Numbered from the stretch's first letter, positions 38,282-50,754 are shown. The stretch: 64,000 nt of DNA from Pseudomonas sp. MYb185 (GCF_002979975.1 NZ_PCQD01000010.1:1-64000), one strand, 5' to 3'. Made by a program: numbers and translations. Notes: a model not told the origin generated them from the sequence alone.

Positions 38282-40390
38282 TCAGACGCCGCTGTTCTCA
38301 GCCGCTTCCACGTCTTTCATCGACAGCTTGATACGGCCGCGGTTGTCCACGTCCAGTACCAGTACCTTCACTTCCTGACCTTCCTGCAGTACGTCGGTGA
38401 CCTTCTCGATACGCTGGTTGGCGATCTGCGAAATGTGCACCAGACCGTCCTTGCCCGGCAGGATGCTGACGAAGGCACCAAAATCGACGATACGCTCGAC
38501 CTTGCCGGTGTAGACCTTGCCAATTTCCGCTTCGGCAGTGATACCGTCAACCCGCGCCTTGGCGGCGTTGGCGGCATCCTTGCTGGCGGCGAAGATTTTC
38601 ACGGTACCGTCGTCGGTGATGTCGATCGAGGCGCCAGTTTCCTCGCAGATGCCGCGAATGGTCGCGCCACCCTTGCCGATCACGTCACGGATCTTGTCGG
38701 AATCGATCTTCATGCTGATCATGGTCGGCGCGTTGGCGGACAGCTCCTTGCGCGACTCCGGCAGCACTTCGTTCATCTGCTTGAGGATGTGCAGACGCGC
38801 ATCGTGCGCCTGGTGCAGGGCGATTTCCATGATCTCTTCGGTAATACCGTTGATCTTGATGTCCATCTGCAGTGCAGTGACACCCTTCTCGGTACCGGCC
38901 ACCTTGAAGTCCATGTCGCCCAGATGATCTTCGTCACCGAGGATGTCGGTGAGGACGGCGAACTTCTCGCCTTCCTTGACCAGACCCATGGCGATACCGG
39001 CCACCGGCGCCTTCAGCGGCACACCGGCGTCCATCAGCGCCAGGGAAGCACCACAGACCGAGGCCATGGAGCTGGAACCGTTGGATTCGGTAATTTCCGA
39101 GACCACGCGGATGCTGTAGGGGAACTGGTCCATATCGGGCATGACCGCCTGGATACCGCGACGGGCCAGACGACCGTGGCCGATCTCGCGACGGCCGGTG
39201 CCACCCATGCGACCACACTCGCCCACCGAATAGGGAGGGAAGTTGTAGTGGAACATGAAGGGGTCTTTCTTCTCGCCTTCCAGGGTATCCAGCAGTTGCG
39301 CATCGCGGGCGGTACCCAGCGTAGTCACCACCAGCGCCTGGGTCTCACCACGGGTGAACAGCGACGAGCCATGGGTACGATCGAGCACACCGACTTCGAT
39401 GTTCAGCGGACGCACGGTCTTGGTGTCACGGCCATCGATACGCGGATTGCCGTTGACGATGCTTTCACGCACGGTGCGATATTCGATCTCGCCGAAGGCT
39501 TCCTTGATCGCTGCGGCGGAGGGCTTGCCCTCTTCCTCACCGGCCAGAGCGGCAATGGCTTGATCGCGCAGCTCGCCCAGACGGGTGTAGCGGGACTGCT
39601 TGTGAGTGATGCCATAGGCTTCGCTGATACCGCCGCCGAACTGGCCCTTGATGGCCTCCAGCAGTGCAGTATCTTCCGGTGCGGGCTGCCAGTCCCAGGC
39701 GGGCTTGCCAGCTTCGGCCGCCAGTTCCTTGATGGCTTCGATGGCTGGCTGGAATTCCATATGGGCGAACAGTACGGCACCCAGCATCTGGTCTTCGGTC
39801 AGTTCCTGTGCTTCGGATTCGACCATCAGCACGGCTTCTTCGGTACCGGCCACGACCATGTCCAGGCGCGAGGTCTTCAACTGCTCGTAGGTCGGGTTCA
39901 GTACGTAACCCTGTACGTCATCGAAGCCAACGCGGGCACCGGCGATCGGACCTTCGAAGGGGATTCCGGAAATGGCCAGGGCCGCCGAGGTGCCGAGCAT
40001 GGCGGCAACATCCGGATCAGTGGTCTTGTCAGTGGAGATGACAGTACAAACCACCTGGACTTCATTCATGAAGCCTTCGGGGAACAGCGGGCGGATCGGA
40101 CGGTCGATCAGGCGGGAGGTCAGGGTTTCCTTCTCGGTGGGACGGCCTTCACGCTTGAAGAAACCACCGGGGATGCGGCCTGCCGCATAGGTTTTCTCGA
40201 TGTAATGGACAGACAAGGGAAAGAAGTCACGACCGGTGTCGGCGTTCTTTGCGCCCACCACGGTTACCAGAACGCTGACTGCATTATCAATGCTGACCAG
40301 AACCGCGCCCGACGCCTGACGCGCAATGCGACCGGTCTCCAGGGTAATGGTGTTATTGCCTAACTTGAATTGTTTGATAACCGGTTTCAC
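38282..40390 (-). CDS. pnp: Polynucleotide phosphorylase
   Basis: Phosphorolytic 3'-5' exoribonuclease of the RNA degradosome. The 702-residue protein has two RNase PH domains (about 5-210 and 310-540) separated by an alpha-helical domain, then a KH domain ([20 protein letters not shown]) and an S1 domain ([20 protein letters not shown]). Start is a GTG ([11 protein letters not shown]) preceded by GAGAGAGAAG; the longer frame adds 18 unrelated residues. Last gene of the rimP-to-pnp cluster, following rpsO. Confidence 0.96.
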   Translation of the reverse strand: MKPVIKQFKLGNNTITLETGRIARQASGAVLVSIDNAVSVLVTVVGAKNADTGRDFFPLSVHYIEKTYAAGRIPGGFFKREGRPTEKETLTSRLIDRPIRPLFPEGFMNEVQVVCTVISTDKTTDPDVAAMLGTSAALAISGIPFEGPIAGARVGFDDVQGYVLNPTYEQLKTSRLDMVVAGTEEAVLMVESEAQELTEDQMLGAVLFAHMEFQPAIEAIKELAAEAGKPAWDWQPAPEDTALLEAIKGQFGGGISEAYGITHKQSRYTRLGELRDQAIAALAGEEEGKPSAAAIKEAFGEIEYRTVRESIVNGNPRIDGRDTKTVRPLNIEVGVLDRTHGSSLFTRGETQALVVTTLGTARDAQLLDTLEGEKKDPFMFHYNFPPYSVGECGRMGGTGRREIGHGRLARRGIQAVMPDMDQFPYSIRVVSEITESNGSSSMASVCGASLALMDAGVPLKAPVAGIAMGLVKEGEKFAVLTDILGDEDHLGDMDFKVAGTEKGVTALQMDIKINGITEEIMEIALHQAHDARLHILKQMNEVLPESRKELSANAPTMISMKIDSDKIRDVIGKGGATIRGICEETGASIDITDDGTVKIFAASKDAANAAKARVDGITAEAEIGKVYTGKVERIVDFGAFVSILPGKDGLVHISQIANQRIEKVTDVLQEGQEVKVLVLDVDNRGRIKLSMKDVEAAENSGV

Positions 40391-40444
40391 GGTGTCTTCT
40401 CTCTCTGTATTTACTGTATTTGCCCTTCGGGAAACTCTGGGCAC

Positions 40445-40465
40445 GGCCGGGTTTCGGACCCGACC
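40445..40465 (-). other. rpsO-pnp intergenic hairpin
   Basis: An 8-base-pair stem (GGCCGGGT, 40445-40452 with ACCCGACC, 40458-40465, including one G-T pair). In E. coli this interval holds the terminator and RNase III sites used in pnp autoregulation; the same role here is inferred. Confidence 0.5.
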
Positions 40466-40485
40466 ATGTCCAAACGGGGCTGGTC

Positions 40486-40755
40486 TTAGCGACGCAGACC
40501 CAGACTGCCGATCAAGCTGCTGTAGCGGGCCAGATCCTTGCTCTTCAGGTAGTCCAGCAGCTTGCGACGCTGGTTAACCATGCGGATCAGGCCGCGACGG
40601 GAGTGGTGGTCCTTCTTGTTGTCCTTGAAGTGACCCTGCAGCTTGTTGATGTTTGCAGTCAACAGAGCTACCTGGACTTCAGGAGAACCGGTATCACCTT
40701 CACCACGTGCATACTCGGATACGATTGCAGCTTTTTCTTCAACGCTCAGTGCCAT
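40486..40755 (-). CDS. rpsO: 30S ribosomal protein S15
   Basis: An 89-residue primary 16S rRNA-binding protein of the small subunit platform. The sequence is highly conserved, including [20 protein letters not shown] and [20 protein letters not shown]. It lies between truB and pnp as in other gammaproteobacteria. A 9-base-pair hairpin (40870-40878 with 40884-40892) separates it from truB. Confidence 0.98.
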   Translation of the reverse strand: MALSVEEKAAIVSEYARGEGDTGSPEVQVALLTANINKLQGHFKDNKKDHHSRRGLIRMVNQRRKLLDYLKSKDLARYSSLIGSLGLRR

Positions 40756-40902
40756 GACAGCTATTCCTCTGAGGTAACAGGCCGGGATTTAGGTCCCGTG
40801 TTTTAAATCGAGCAATGACCGTGCCTGTTGACAGCCACCCTCGTTGTGACCCTCATGGGTCCACTTCCAGCAGGCGCTACTGCAGCGCCTGCAAAAAGTC
40901 AT

Positions 40903-41823
40903 TCAGCCATTGAAGCGCATCAGACGCTTGGGTGCCACCCGAGCGTCATCGGTCATCTCACCGATACCGATGAAGCGCCCCTCGTGATCGCACAGGCGCA
41001 CCATGCCGAACGCCGGACTACCCGGTACGCGTACCGCCTGACCGTGGTTGAGATAGTAGGCAGTCTGCTCGGTGAGATTGACTATCGGCCAGTCCTCCAG
41101 CCCACTGTCGATTGGCAGCAGCAGATGATCCAGCGCCTGGGCGCCACCGTCGGCATGCAGCGCCTCGAGCGTTTCCAGGGTCACCGCCCGGGTCAGGTCG
41201 AAGGGACCGGCCTGGATCCGGCGCAGTTCGGCAACATGCGCGCCACAACCCAGCGCGGCGCCGATATCCTCGACCAGAGTGCGGATATAGGTACCCTTGC
41301 TGCAGTACACCTGCAGGCGCAGACGGTCGCCTTCCAGACCAAGCAGTGTCAATCGGCGTATGGTAACAGATCGCGGCTTGCGCTCCACTGTTTCTCCGGC
41401 GCGGGCCAGCTTGTACAGCGGCTGGCCATCGTGCTTGAGCGCCGAATACATCGGCGGGATCTGCTCGATCTCACCGGTAAAGCGCGGCAACAGCGCTTCC
41501 ACCTCGGCCAGCGTGGCCTGGCACGGCTTCATTTCCAGCACCTCACCCTCGGCATCGCCGGTGGTGGTGGTCATGCCCAGCCGTGCTTCGGTGATATAGG
41601 CCTTGTCCGCATCCAGCAGGTACTGGGAGAACTTGGTCGCCTCGCCCAGGCACAGCGGCAGTACGCCACTGGCCAACGGATCGAGACTGCCGGTATGGCC
41701 GCCCTTGCTGGCATTGAACAGCCAACGCACCTTCTGCAGGGCGGCATTGGAGGTCATGCCCAGGGGCTTGTCGAAAATCAGTATGCCGTCGATATCACGG
41801 CGCTTGCTGCGGGGTGCCGACAC
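40903..41823 (-). CDS. truB: tRNA pseudouridine(55) synthase
   Basis: Makes pseudouridine 55 in the T-loop of tRNA. The 306-residue protein has catalytic D48 in [16 protein letters not shown], the KP motif at 19-20 and the C-terminal PUA-like region ending [11 protein letters not shown]. It starts 2 bases after the rbfA stop. Confidence 0.96.
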   Translation of the reverse strand: MSAPRSKRRDIDGILIFDKPLGMTSNAALQKVRWLFNASKGGHTGSLDPLASGVLPLCLGEATKFSQYLLDADKAYITEARLGMTTTTGDAEGEVLEMKPCQATLAEVEALLPRFTGEIEQIPPMYSALKHDGQPLYKLARAGETVERKPRSVTIRRLTLLGLEGDRLRLQVYCSKGTYIRTLVEDIGAALGCGAHVAELRRIQAGPFDLTRAVTLETLEALHADGGAQALDHLLLPIDSGLEDWPIVNLTEQTAYYLNHGQAVRVPGSPAFGMVRLCDHEGRFIGIGEMTDDARVAPKRLMRFNG

Positions 41824-41825
41824 GT

Positions 41826-42212
41826 CTACTCCTCATCATCCCTGGCATGCTGGCGGTCCTGTGCCACCGCCCGCTCGATAAGGGAGGACAGATGCACGCC
41901 ACGGCGCACGCTCTCATCATAGTGAAAATGCAGCTGCGGTATGCTGCGCAGCTTCATCACTCGCCCCAACTGCACCCGCAGGAAACCGGCAGCATCCTTC
42001 AGGGCTGCCAGATTCAGCGCGATATCCTCGTCGCTGGCCTCGCCCATCAGGGTGATGAAAATCTTCGCATGCGCCAGGTCGCGGCTGACTTCGGCGGCGG
42101 TGACGGTAATCATGCCTACACGCGGGTCGCGCACTTCGCGCTGGATCAGCAGGGCCAGCTCACGCTGCATCTGATCGGCTACCCGCTGGGTACGGCTGTA
42201 TTCTTTGGCCAT
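41826..42212 (-). CDS. rbfA: 30S ribosome-binding factor RbfA
   Basis: Late 30S assembly factor required at low temperature. The 128-residue protein has a KH fold ([20 protein letters not shown], then [20 protein letters not shown]) with normal length. It lies between infB and truB; a hairpin separates it from infB. Confidence 0.95.
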   Translation of the reverse strand: MAKEYSRTQRVADQMQRELALLIQREVRDPRVGMITVTAAEVSRDLAHAKIFITLMGEASDEDIALNLAALKDAAGFLRVQLGRVMKLRSIPQLHFHYDESVRRGVHLSSLIERAVAQDRQHARDDEE

Positions 42213-42252
42213 AACATTGCACTCGGAAATTCAGTGAAGCTGAAAACACCAA

Positions 42253-42291
42253 AGCCGGAAGCCACCCGCAGGCGACTTCCAGCTTCCGGCT
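42253..42291 (-). terminator. Hairpin between infB and rbfA
   Basis: A 9-base-pair stem (AGCCGGAAG, 42253-42261, with CTTCCGGCT, 42283-42291), loop of 21, followed by TTGGTGTTTT on the minus strand. It may be a partial terminator that reduces rbfA transcription. Confidence 0.45.
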
Positions 42292-42310
42292 GTCAACTTC
42301 TGACTGGCGT

Positions 42311-44842
42311 TTACAGGGTTCGTGCCACCTGAACCCGTTCGAAGACCTCAATACGGTCACCGACACGCACATCGTTGTAGTTTTTCACGCCGATACCGCA
42401 TTCCATGCCATTGCGTACTTCGGCGACGTCATCCTTGAAGCGGCGCAGCGATTCCAGCTCGCCCTCGTAGATGACCACGTCTTCACGCAGTACACGGATC
42501 GGACGGTTGCGGTACACGGTACCTTCGATGACCATACAGCCGGCCACCGCGCCGAACTTGGGCGAACGGAACACGTCACGCACCTCGGCGACACCGAGGA
42601 TCTGCTCGCGCACATCGCTGCCCAGCATGCCGGACAGGGCCTTCTTGACGTCATCGATGATCTCGTAGATCACGCTGTAGTAGCGCAGATCCAGGCCCTC
42701 GGCCTCGATCACCTTGCGCGCCGAGGCATCGGCACGGACGTTGAAGCCGAAGATCACCGCATTCGAGGCCAGCGCCAGGTTGGCGTCGGTTTCGGTGATA
42801 CCGCCCACGCCACCGGAGACGATCTTGACCTGGACTTCGTCGTTGCCCAGTTCGTTGAGCGAACCCTGCAGTGCCTCGAGGGTACCGCGCACATCGGTCT
42901 TGATGACGATGTTGAGGGTCTTCTTCTCGCCCTGGCCCATGTTCTCGAACATGTTCTCCAGCTTGGCCGACTGTTGACGGGCCAGCTTGATCTCGCGGAA
43001 CTTGCCCTGACGGAACAGCGCCACTTCGCGGGCCTTCTTCTCGTCAGCGACCACGGTCATCTCGTCGCCGGCTTCCGGGGTACCATCAAGACCCAGGATC
43101 GCCACCGGAATGGACGGACCCGCTTCCTTGACGTTGTTGCCGTTCTCGTCGAGCATGGCGCGCACCCGGCCATGGTTGACCCCGGCCAGCACCACGTCGC
43201 CCTGGCGCAGGGTACCGTTCTGTACCAGTACGGTGGCGATCGGGCCACGGCCCTTGTCCAGGCGCGATTCGATCACCACGCCACGCGCCGGTGCCGCTGG
43301 CTGGGCCTTGAGTTCGAGTACTTCGGCCTGCAACAGAACCGCTTCAAGCAGCTCGTCGATGCCGGTACCGACCTTGGCCGAAACGTGGACGAACATGGTG
43401 TCGCCACCCCATTCCTCGGGGATCACGTCACGGGCAGCCAGGTCGTTCTTGATGCGATCCGGATCGGCCTGCTCCTTGTCGATCTTGTTCACCGCTACCA
43501 CCAGCGGTACGCCGGCAGCCTTGGCATGCTGTACGGCTTCCTCGGTCTGCGGCATCACGCCGTCATCGGCGGCCACCACCAGGATCACGATATCGGTGGA
43601 CTGGGCGCCACGGGCACGCATCGCGGTGAACGCGGCGTGGCCGGGTGTATCCAGGAAGGTGACCATGCCGCGATCGGTCTGCACATGGTAGGCACCGATG
43701 TGCTGGGTGATCCCGCCCGCCTCGCCGGAAGCGACCTTGGTGCGGCGGATATAGTCGAGCAACGAGGTCTTGCCGTGGTCGACGTGACCCATGACGGTCA
43801 CCACCGGGGCGCGGCTGACTTCCTCGCCTTCGAACTGCATGGCTTCAGCCAGGCGGTCTTCCAGGTCGCTTTCCCTGACGTGCTTGACCTGATGGCCCAT
43901 GTCTTCGGCGACGATGGTCGCGGTGTCCTGGTCCAGCACCTGGTTGATGGTCACCATGTTGCCGTTCTTGAACATGTACTTGATGACCTCGGCCGCCTTG
44001 ACCGACATCTTCTGGGCCAGTTCGGCCACGGTGATGGTTTCACCGATTACCACTTCTCGCACTATAGGTCCTGTCGGCTTCTCGAAGCCGTGCTGATTAC
44101 GTTTCTTCTGCGCCTTGAGCTTGCCGGCACCACCACGACGACGGGCACCAGCATCGTCATCATCGCTCGCCCGCGCACCACCACGACCCTTGCCCGGACC
44201 ACCAGCGCGCTTGCGGCTGCGCTCGTCTTCCTCGGCCCGGTCCTTGCGGCGCTGCTCGTCCTTCTTCTTCGCTGCCGCTGCCGGTGACGGCGCAGCTGCG
44301 GGCTGCGGCGCGACGGCTGCCGCTACCGGCTGCGCCTCGACCACAGGTTCGGCAGCGGCCACTGGCGGCTCGGGCTGCTGTGCCTGGGCCTGGGCAGCCT
44401 GCGCTTCGGCAGCCTGACGGGCTGCTTCCTCGGCGGCCTTGCGGGCTTCCTCTTCCTCGGCCAGGCGACGTGCTTCGGCTGCAGCCTGACGGGCTTCCTC
44501 GGCGGCACGCAACTCTTCCAGCTCGCGCTGACGCTCGGCTTCCAGGTCTACTTCGTCACGCTTGACGTAGGTCCGCTTCTTGCGAACTTCCACGTTGACG
44601 GTTTTGCTACCCGCCACTTTCAGGGTGCTGACGGTTTTACGCGTCAGGGTGATTTTGCGCGGCTCCTGCGCGGAGTCGCCATGGGCACTTTTCAGAAACG
44701 TCAGCAGGCGCTGCTTTTCTTCATCCGACACGGATTGCTCCGCGCGGGTCTGCGTCAACCCGGCTTCCTGCATCTGTTGCAACAGGCGCTCTACCGGCGT
44801 GCCTGTTACCTGAGCCAATTCTTTGACCGTCACTTCCGCCAT
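42311..44842 (-). CDS. infB: Translation initiation factor IF-2
   Basis: GTPase that places fMet-tRNA on the 30S subunit. The 843-residue protein has an IF2 N-terminal domain (1-50), a long Ala/Glu/Arg-rich coiled linker (about 100-240), and the G domain with [16 protein letters not shown] and NKID. Domains II to IV follow, with the fMet-binding C-terminus. The initiator tRNA it uses is encoded just upstream, at 47014-47090. Confidence 0.97.
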   Translation of the reverse strand: MAEVTVKELAQVTGTPVERLLQQMQEAGLTQTRAEQSVSDEEKQRLLTFLKSAHGDSAQEPRKITLTRKTVSTLKVAGSKTVNVEVRKKRTYVKRDEVDLEAERQRELEELRAAEEARQAAAEARRLAEEEEARKAAEEAARQAAEAQAAQAQAQQPEPPVAAAEPVVEAQPVAAAVAPQPAAAPSPAAAAKKKDEQRRKDRAEEDERSRKRAGGPGKGRGGARASDDDDAGARRRGGAGKLKAQKKRNQHGFEKPTGPIVREVVIGETITVAELAQKMSVKAAEVIKYMFKNGNMVTINQVLDQDTATIVAEDMGHQVKHVRESDLEDRLAEAMQFEGEEVSRAPVVTVMGHVDHGKTSLLDYIRRTKVASGEAGGITQHIGAYHVQTDRGMVTFLDTPGHAAFTAMRARGAQSTDIVILVVAADDGVMPQTEEAVQHAKAAGVPLVVAVNKIDKEQADPDRIKNDLAARDVIPEEWGGDTMFVHVSAKVGTGIDELLEAVLLQAEVLELKAQPAAPARGVVIESRLDKGRGPIATVLVQNGTLRQGDVVLAGVNHGRVRAMLDENGNNVKEAGPSIPVAILGLDGTPEAGDEMTVVADEKKAREVALFRQGKFREIKLARQQSAKLENMFENMGQGEKKTLNIVIKTDVRGTLEALQGSLNELGNDEVQVKIVSGGVGGITETDANLALASNAVIFGFNVRADASARKVIEAEGLDLRYYSVIYEIIDDVKKALSGMLGSDVREQILGVAEVRDVFRSPKFGAVAGCMVIEGTVYRNRPIRVLREDVVIYEGELESLRRFKDDVAEVRNGMECGIGVKNYNDVRVGDRIEVFERVQVARTL

Positions 44843-44906
44843 TCACTTTCTCCTCAGTCGGGGACCTGGCGTTGCCGCCGGGTGATGCTGCTACCAGCCG
44901 ACCGGT

Positions 44907-46388
44907 TTATTCAAACCAGGGTGCCCGGGCTGCCATGATCAGGGCGCCGGCGCGGGCTTCGTCGATTCCATCTATGTTCAGCAGGTCATCCACGGATTGT
45001 TCCGCGAGGTCTTCCATGCTGAGAATGCCTTGGGCCGCGAGCTGGAATGCCAGGGCGCGATCCATCCCCTCCATATTCAGCAGATCGTCCGCAGGCTGGA
45101 CCTCTTCCAGTTTTTCCTCGTTGGCAATCGCCTTTGTCAGCAGGCGATCCTTGGCCCGGGAACGCAGCTCGTTGACGATATCCTCATCGAAACCGTCGAT
45201 TTCCAGCATCTCTTCCATGGGTACGTAGGCGATTTCCTCCAGGGAGGTGAAGCCCTCGTCGACCAGGATCTGCGCCAGCTCCTCATCCACGTCCAGTTCG
45301 TCGATGAAATTGCGCAGCACATCGCCGGTCTCGGCTTCCTGCTTGGCGCGGATATCGTCTTCGGTCATGACATTCAGCGTCCAACCGGTCAGTTGGCTGG
45401 CCAAGCGGACGTTCTGACCGCTGCGACCGATAGCCTGGGCCAGGTTGTCCTCGGCCACGGCGATATCGATGGTATGCGTGTCTTCGTCCAGAATGATCGA
45501 GGCCACCTCGGCCGGGGCCATGGCGTTGATCACGAACTGGGCGAGGTTGTCATCCCACAGGACGATATCCACACGCTCGCCACCCAGCTCACCGGACACC
45601 GCCTGGACGCGTGAGCCGCGCATGCCGATGCAGGCGCCCTGCGGATCGATGCGCTTGTCCTTGGAGCGTACCGCGATCTTGGCGCGGGAACCCGGGTCGC
45701 GGGCGGCGCCCATGACTTCGATGAGTTCCTCGGAAATCTCCGGCACCTCGATGCGGAACAACTCGATGATCATTTCCGGACAGGCTCGCGACAGCACCAG
45801 CTGCGGACCACGATTCTCCTCGCGGATATCCTTGAGCAGTGCGCGGATGCGGGTACCGGTACGGAAGGTCTCGCGCGGAATCATTTCCTCACGCGGCAAC
45901 ACCGCCTCGGCATTGTTGCCCAGGTCGACGATGACACTGTCACGGGTAACCTTCTTCACCGTGCCGCTGATGATCTCACCCAGGCGGTCACGATAGGCAT
46001 CAACCACCTGGGCGCGCTCGGCCTCGCGGACCTTCTGCACGATGACCTGCTTGGCGATCTGCGCGGCGATCCGGCCGAACTCGACGGACTCGATCTTCTC
46101 CTCGACCACATCGCCGACGTTCAGCGCCGGATCGCGCTCGTGGGCCTGGTCCAGAGCCAGTTGCATGCCGGGCTCTTCGAAGTCGTCATCCACCACCACG
46201 GTCCAGCGGCGGTAGCTGTCGTAGTTGCCGGTCTGGCGGTTGATCGCCACCCGCACATCCACTTCGTCTTCGTAGCGCTTTTTGGTGGCCGTGGCCAATG
46301 CCAGCTCCAGAGCCTCGAAAATGACTCCGGGCGGTACGCCCTTCTCATTGGAAACGGATTCCACAACCAGCAGCACTTCTTTGCTCAT
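44907..46388 (-). CDS. nusA: Transcription termination/antitermination factor NusA
   Basis: RNA polymerase-binding elongation factor. The 493-residue protein has an N-terminal domain, an S1 domain (about 135-200), two KH domains with [20 protein letters not shown], and two C-terminal acidic repeats ending [16 protein letters not shown]. Order rimP-nusA-infB is the usual one. Confidence 0.97.
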   Translation of the reverse strand: MSKEVLLVVESVSNEKGVPPGVIFEALELALATATKKRYEDEVDVRVAINRQTGNYDSYRRWTVVVDDDFEEPGMQLALDQAHERDPALNVGDVVEEKIESVEFGRIAAQIAKQVIVQKVREAERAQVVDAYRDRLGEIISGTVKKVTRDSVIVDLGNNAEAVLPREEMIPRETFRTGTRIRALLKDIREENRGPQLVLSRACPEMIIELFRIEVPEISEELIEVMGAARDPGSRAKIAVRSKDKRIDPQGACIGMRGSRVQAVSGELGGERVDIVLWDDNLAQFVINAMAPAEVASIILDEDTHTIDIAVAEDNLAQAIGRSGQNVRLASQLTGWTLNVMTEDDIRAKQEAETGDVLRNFIDELDVDEELAQILVDEGFTSLEEIAYVPMEEMLEIDGFDEDIVNELRSRAKDRLLTKAIANEEKLEEVQPADDLLNMEGMDRALAFQLAAQGILSMEDLAEQSVDDLLNIDGIDEARAGALIMAARAPWFE

Positions 46389-46440
46389 CGTATGCCTCGC
46401 CTAACGCCATCCATTGGGGCCACTGGAGCCCGAAAAATGC

Positions 46441-46902
46441 TCAAAACCGCGGAATGATATGACTTCTGTCGATGGAATCGATCGGCAGCAGGTATTCATG
46501 ATCCTCGACCTGCAACACCACCTCATCGCCTTCCACCCCGCGGATGACACCCTGAAAATTCCGCCGGCCATCATAGGGCACGCGCAATCTGATCTTGGCC
46601 TGCTCGCCCACATAGGCGGCAAACTGTTCGAGAGTGAACAACGGTCTGTCCATTCCCGGAGAAGACACCTCCAGAGTGTAATCACCGCTGATCGGGTCTT
46701 CCACATCCAGCACCGCACTGGCTTGCCTGCTCACCGCGGCGCAGGCTTCCACGCTGACGCCGTCGGGGTGATCGATATAGACCCGCAGCAGACTGTGACG
46801 TCCCTGCGAGAGAAACTCGATTCCCCAACAACGATAGCCCAGAGCTTCGACAACCGGGACCAACAGGCTCTCCAATTCGGTAACTTTGCCGGACAATTTC
46901 AC
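46441..46902 (-). CDS. rimP: Ribosome maturation factor RimP
   Basis: Needed for 30S maturation. The 153-residue protein has an N-terminal alpha/beta domain ([20 protein letters not shown], then VYIDHPDG) and a C-terminal SH3-like domain ([17 protein letters not shown]). The start is GTG ([10 protein letters not shown]), with AAAGG close by. A strong terminator stands 17 bases upstream, so this operon likely needs its own promoter or readthrough. Confidence 0.94.
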   Translation of the reverse strand: MKLSGKVTELESLLVPVVEALGYRCWGIEFLSQGRHSLLRVYIDHPDGVSVEACAAVSRQASAVLDVEDPISGDYTLEVSSPGMDRPLFTLEQFAAYVGEQAKIRLRVPYDGRRNFQGVIRGVEGDEVVLQVEDHEYLLPIDSIDRSHIIPRF

Positions 46903-46918
46903 CGCCTTTCTTTCACGA

Positions 46919-46943
46919 ATAAAAAATGGGCCTGAAAGCCCAT
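46919..46943 (-). terminator. Terminator upstream of rimP
   Basis: A 6-base-pair stem (ATGGGC with GCCCAT), a 6-base loop and TTTTTTATT on the minus strand. It would end the tRNA-fMet transcript. Confidence 0.85.
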
Positions 46944-46985
46944 CCTGGTTCCGGCCACTTCACCTCGGTGAAGTCCGGAGTTAAC

Positions 46986-47007
46986 AAAAAGCCCCTGAAA
47001 AGGGGCC
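46986..47007 (-). terminator. First terminator after tRNA-fMet
   Basis: A 5- to 6-base-pair stem (GCCCC with GGGGC) and TTTTT on the minus strand, 8 bases past the tRNA 3' end. Confidence 0.75.
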
Positions 47008-47013
47008 TTTGAC

Positions 47014-47090
<77 letters not shown>

Positions 47091-47160
47091 GCGAATCCGA
47101 GGCATGAATTATACGCCCGGTGGCCAAACAAGACAACCTGACACATTCAGCCGGAAAGCA

Positions 47161-47187
47161 ACAGGGCCTGCATAGTGCAGGCCCTGT
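47161..47187 (-). other. Perfect hairpin between tRNA-Leu and tRNA-fMet
   Basis: A 12-base-pair perfect stem with a 3-base loop (ACAGGGCCTGCA with TGCAGGCCCTGT) between the two tRNA genes. The T run is poor. It could be a processing signal or a terminator. Confidence 0.6.
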
Positions 47188-47192
47188 CTGAT

Positions 47193-47277
47193 TGGTGCGG
47201 AAGATGGGACTCGAACCCATACACCCTAAGGCACTACCCCCTCAAGATAGCGTGTCTACCAATTCCACCACTTCCGC
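47193..47277 (-). tRNA. tRNA-Leu (GAG)
   Basis: 85 nt with encoded CCA and a long variable arm, as expected for a class II tRNA. The anticodon loop TTGAGGG gives anticodon GAG. It lies 12 bases after secG, so the two are probably co-transcribed. Confidence 0.97.
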
Positions 47278-47289
47278 AAAACTGTTGAC

Positions 47290-47664
47290 TCAGTCGACGA
47301 CGGGAACATCATCCGTCGCGGGAGCCTGAGGAGCCTGTTCTTCAAGAACAGGTATATCTTCACTGACCGGGGCAACCGGCTGGCTCTGCAGGGCCGGCAT
47401 CGGCAAACCCGCATCGCGAATCTCACCGGCCTTGTGACTGGCATAGTAAGCCAGACCCAGCGAGGTCAGAAAGAATACAGTGGCCAGCACAGCTGTCAAG
47501 CGGCTAAGGAAAGTCGCCGAGCCCTGACTGCCGAAAACCGTACCGGACGCGCCCGAACCAAAGGAAGCACCGGTTTCCGCGCCCTTGCCCTGCTGGATGA
47601 GGATCAACCCCACCAGCGCAATAGCGATCAGAAGATGCACAATCACAACAACGGTTTCAATCAT
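47290..47664 (-). CDS. secG: Preprotein translocase subunit SecG
   Basis: Accessory subunit of the SecYEG channel. The 124-residue protein has two membrane helices (about 3-22 and 52-74) separated by the conserved loop [20 protein letters not shown], then a Pro/Ala/Glu-rich tail. The ATG overlaps the tpiA stop by one base (TAATG). Confidence 0.95.
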   Translation of the reverse strand: MIETVVVIVHLLIAIALVGLILIQQGKGAETGASFGSGASGTVFGSQGSATFLSRLTAVLATVFFLTSLGLAYYASHKAGEIRDAGLPMPALQSQPVAPVSEDIPVLEEQAPQAPATDDVPVVD

Positions 47665-48422
47665 TAAACTTGTCCCGCGGCACGAGCGATCGCACCAAAT
47701 TCATCTGCGTTGAGAGAGGCTCCACCTACAAGCCCTCCGTCGATATCCGGCATGCCGAACAATGCCTCGGCATTTTCCGCCTTGACGCTGCCGCCATAGA
47801 CGATCTGCACACACTGGGCCTGCTCGTCATCCTGCAGCGCCAGACGCGCCCGGATCATCGCGTGCACTTCCTGCGCCTGCTCCGGGGTAGCGGTCAAACC
47901 GGTGCCAATCGCCCAGACCGGCTCGTAGGCCACCACACCCTGGGCCAACCCACCGACGCCAAAGGTATCCAGCACGGCTTGCAACTGGCGCCCGACCACC
48001 TCCGCGGTTTCACCCGCATCATGCTGCTCACGCGTCTCGCCGACACAGAGAATCGGACGCAGACCACAAGCCAGCGCGGCGGCGAACTTGCGACAAATCA
48101 CCTCATCGGTCTCGCCGAACAGGCTGCGCCGCTCGGAATGACCGACCAGCACGTATTCACATCCCGCATCACGCAGCTGAGCCGGGGAAATCTCACCGGT
48201 CAACGCACCGGGCTCGGCCTGGTAGGCGCAGCTCTGACCGGCCAACCGCAACGGCGAACCAGCCAGTGCTTCACGGCACTGCTGGACATACAGCGCCGGC
48301 GGCGCGATCAGCAGATCGACCTGTTCCGGCCACTGCTGCGCATTCAACCCGGAGAGCAACTCATCAACGGAGTGCCGAGTACCGTACATTTTCCAGTTTC
48401 CGGCGACCAGCGGACGACGCAT
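47664..48422 (-). CDS. tpiA: Triosephosphate isomerase
   Basis: Interconverts dihydroxyacetone phosphate and glyceraldehyde 3-phosphate. The 252-residue TIM barrel has N10 and K12 (GNWKMYG), H95 (VGHSERR) and catalytic Glu in [10 protein letters not shown] near 167. It follows glmM and is coupled to secG. Confidence 0.97.
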   Translation of the reverse strand: MRRPLVAGNWKMYGTRHSVDELLSGLNAQQWPEQVDLLIAPPALYVQQCREALAGSPLRLAGQSCAYQAEPGALTGEISPAQLRDAGCEYVLVGHSERRSLFGETDEVICRKFAAALACGLRPILCVGETREQHDAGETAEVVGRQLQAVLDTFGVGGLAQGVVAYEPVWAIGTGLTATPEQAQEVHAMIRARLALQDDEQAQCVQIVYGGSVKAENAEALFGMPDIDGGLVGGASLNADEFGAIARAAGQV

Positions 48423-48488
48423 GCCTAACCTCTCTGCTCAAGCGGGCGCCAATGTTAACCAAGTTGCCACCACGACACAACCGCCTTT

Positions 48489-49835
48489 TCAGCCGGCAGC
48501 GAACATTTTCTGTACCTGCGCCGCCAACGCCTCGGCCTCCCGGGTGACCTGGACAGCATCCTGGCCTTCGACCATCACCCGGATCACCGGCTCGGTCCCC
48601 GACAGGCGCAGCAGTACCCGACCCGAATCACCCAAACGCCCCTCGGCATCGGCCACCGCCGACTTCAGCGCCGGCGATTCCAGCGGCGAGCCGCCATTGT
48701 TCTGATAGCGCACATTGATCAGCTTCTGCGGGCACTTCTGCATGCCCTTGCAGGCCTGGGCCAGCGTCTTGCCCGACATGCGTAGCGCTCGCAGCACCTG
48801 CAGCGCGGCGATGATACCGTCACCGGTGGTGGTGTGGCGCAGGCATACCAGGTGCCCGGAAGACTCACCACCCAGCGTCCAGCCACGTTGTTGCAGCTCG
48901 GCCATCACGTAGCGATCACCGACCTTGGCACGGATAAAGGGAATATCCCGCTCGCGCAGAGCCAATTCCAGACCCAGGTTGCTCATCAGCGTGCCGGCCA
49001 CACCGCCTTCCAGCAGCCCCCGCTCGTACAGATCCAGGGTCATGATGTACAGCAGCTCGTCACCATCGACCGGATTACCCTCGGCGTCGACCATCATCAC
49101 CCGGTCACCGTCACCATCGAAGGCAATGCCCATGTCGGCCTGACGCTCGACTACCGCCTGCCCCAGCGCCGCCAGATCGGTCGAGCCGACCCCGGCATTG
49201 ATGTTCAATCCATCCGGTGCGGCGCCGATCACGCTGACCTGGGCGCCGAGTTCGGAGAATACGCTCGGCGCGACCTTGTAGGTGGCGCCGTTGGCGCAAT
49301 CCAGAACGAGCTTCAGGCCCTTGAAACTGGTACTGGTCGGCACGCTGCTCTTGCAGAATTCGATATAGCGGCCCGAGGCGTCCTCGACCCGCGCCACCTT
49401 GCCCAGCGCACTGGACTCAACCACCTGCATGGGCGAATCGACCAACCGCTCGATCTCGTGCTCCAGCGTGTCCGGCAGCTTGGTGCCCTGGGCGGAAAAG
49501 AACTTGATGCCATTGTCGTAGTAGGGATTGTGCGAAGCACTGATGACGATCCCCGCATCGGCCTTGAAGGTCCGCGTCAGGTAGGCGATCGCCGGTGTCG
49601 GCATCGGCCCGAGCAACTGGACCTGGGCACCAGCGGCGGACAGCCCGGCCTCCAGCGCCGACTCGAACATGTAGCCGGAAATCCGCGTGTCCTTGCCGAT
49701 AACCACCCGGCACTGACCGTCATGCCTGAAAGCGGTACCGACAGCCCAGCCAAGCTTGAGCATGAATTCCGGGGTAATCGGGTGGGTGCCGACCAGGCCG
49801 CGAATGCCGTCGGTGCCGAAATAGCGCTTTTCCAT
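48489..49835 (-). CDS. glmM: Phosphoglucosamine mutase
   Basis: Converts glucosamine 6-phosphate to glucosamine 1-phosphate for peptidoglycan and LPS. The 448-residue protein has the phosphoserine loop ISASHNP (S101), metal loop DGDGDR and sugar loop GGESSGH. It follows folP. Confidence 0.97.
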   Translation of the reverse strand: MEKRYFGTDGIRGLVGTHPITPEFMLKLGWAVGTAFRHDGQCRVVIGKDTRISGYMFESALEAGLSAAGAQVQLLGPMPTPAIAYLTRTFKADAGIVISASHNPYYDNGIKFFSAQGTKLPDTLEHEIERLVDSPMQVVESSALGKVARVEDASGRYIEFCKSSVPTSTSFKGLKLVLDCANGATYKVAPSVFSELGAQVSVIGAAPDGLNINAGVGSTDLAALGQAVVERQADMGIAFDGDGDRVMMVDAEGNPVDGDELLYIMTLDLYERGLLEGGVAGTLMSNLGLELALRERDIPFIRAKVGDRYVMAELQQRGWTLGGESSGHLVCLRHTTTGDGIIAALQVLRALRMSGKTLAQACKGMQKCPQKLINVRYQNNGGSPLESPALKSAVADAEGRLGDSGRVLLRLSGTEPVIRVMVEGQDAVQVTREAEALAAQVQKMFAAG

Positions 49836-49889
49836 ATGAGAGAGTCCTGACTCAGTAAAATCGGTGAAAACCCCGACAGCGCTGGCTGG

Positions 49890-50747
49890 CTAACCCTGCT
49901 CCGCCGCCATCACCGCCTCCGCCATGCGCACGGCATCGACGGTTTCCGCCACATCGTGTACGCGAATGATACGCGCACCCTTGGTCACCGCAAGCACCGC
50001 CAGTGCCAGACCACCCGGCAGCCGCTGGTCCACCGGCCGATCAAGGGCCTGGCCGATCATGCTCTTGCGTGATACGCCCACCAGAATCGGCAGGTCGAGC
50101 GGCTGCAGCTGCGGCATTGCAGCGAACAGTTCGAGGTTGTGCTGCAGGCTCTTGCCAAAACCGAAGCCCGGGTCCAGCACCAGCTTGTTGCGCTCGATCC
50201 CGGCCTGCAGACAGGCTTGGACCCGCTGCTCGAGGAAGGAGTTCACTTGCACCAGCACCGAATCATAATGCGGCGCCTGCTGCATGGTCTGCGGATCGCC
50301 CTGCATGTGCATCAGGCATACCGCCAACCCGGAATCGACCGCCGCCTGCATCGCGCCCGGACGACACAAGGCACGGATATCATTGATCAGCCCGGCGCCC
50401 ACCGCCGCCGAGCCACTGATCACCTCTGGCGTACTGGTGTCGATCGATACCACGGTATCGAAGCGGGCCTTGATGGCTTCCACCATGGGCACCACCCGAT
50501 CGATTTCCTCCTGGACACTGACCAGTGCAGCGCCGGGCCGGGTCGACTCGCCACCGATATCGATCAGCGTCGCACCGGCGGCCAGCATCTGCTCGGCATG
50601 CGCCAATGCCGCATCGCGGCGCGTGTAGCGCCCACCATCGGAAAACGAATCAGGAGTGATATTCAGAATACCCATGACATGGGTACGGGAAAGGTCAAGC
50701 TCCCGGTCACCGCAAGGCAACCGGGAGTTATTGCGGGCTTGTGTCAT
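49890..50747 (-). CDS. folP: Dihydropteroate synthase
   Basis: Joins p-aminobenzoate and the pterin diphosphate made by FolK; the sulfonamide target. The 285-residue TIM barrel has NITPDSFSDGG and DIGGESTRPGA, both substrate-binding signatures. Start at MTQARNNSRL, 7 bases after the ftsH stop, with GAGAG upstream. Confidence 0.96.
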   Translation of the reverse strand: MTQARNNSRLPCGDRELDLSRTHVMGILNITPDSFSDGGRYTRRDAALAHAEQMLAAGATLIDIGGESTRPGAALVSVQEEIDRVVPMVEAIKARFDTVVSIDTSTPEVISGSAAVGAGLINDIRALCRPGAMQAAVDSGLAVCLMHMQGDPQTMQQAPHYDSVLVQVNSFLEQRVQACLQAGIERNKLVLDPGFGFGKSLQHNLELFAAMPQLQPLDLPILVGVSRKSMIGQALDRPVDQRLPGGLALAVLAVTKGARIIRVHDVAETVDAVRMAEAVMAAEQG

Positions 50748-50754
50748 GCTGCTC

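Noticed and set aside
38435..40363. A 642-codon open frame on the plus strand
   Set aside because: It is antisense to pnp and has no domain or ribosome binding site support.
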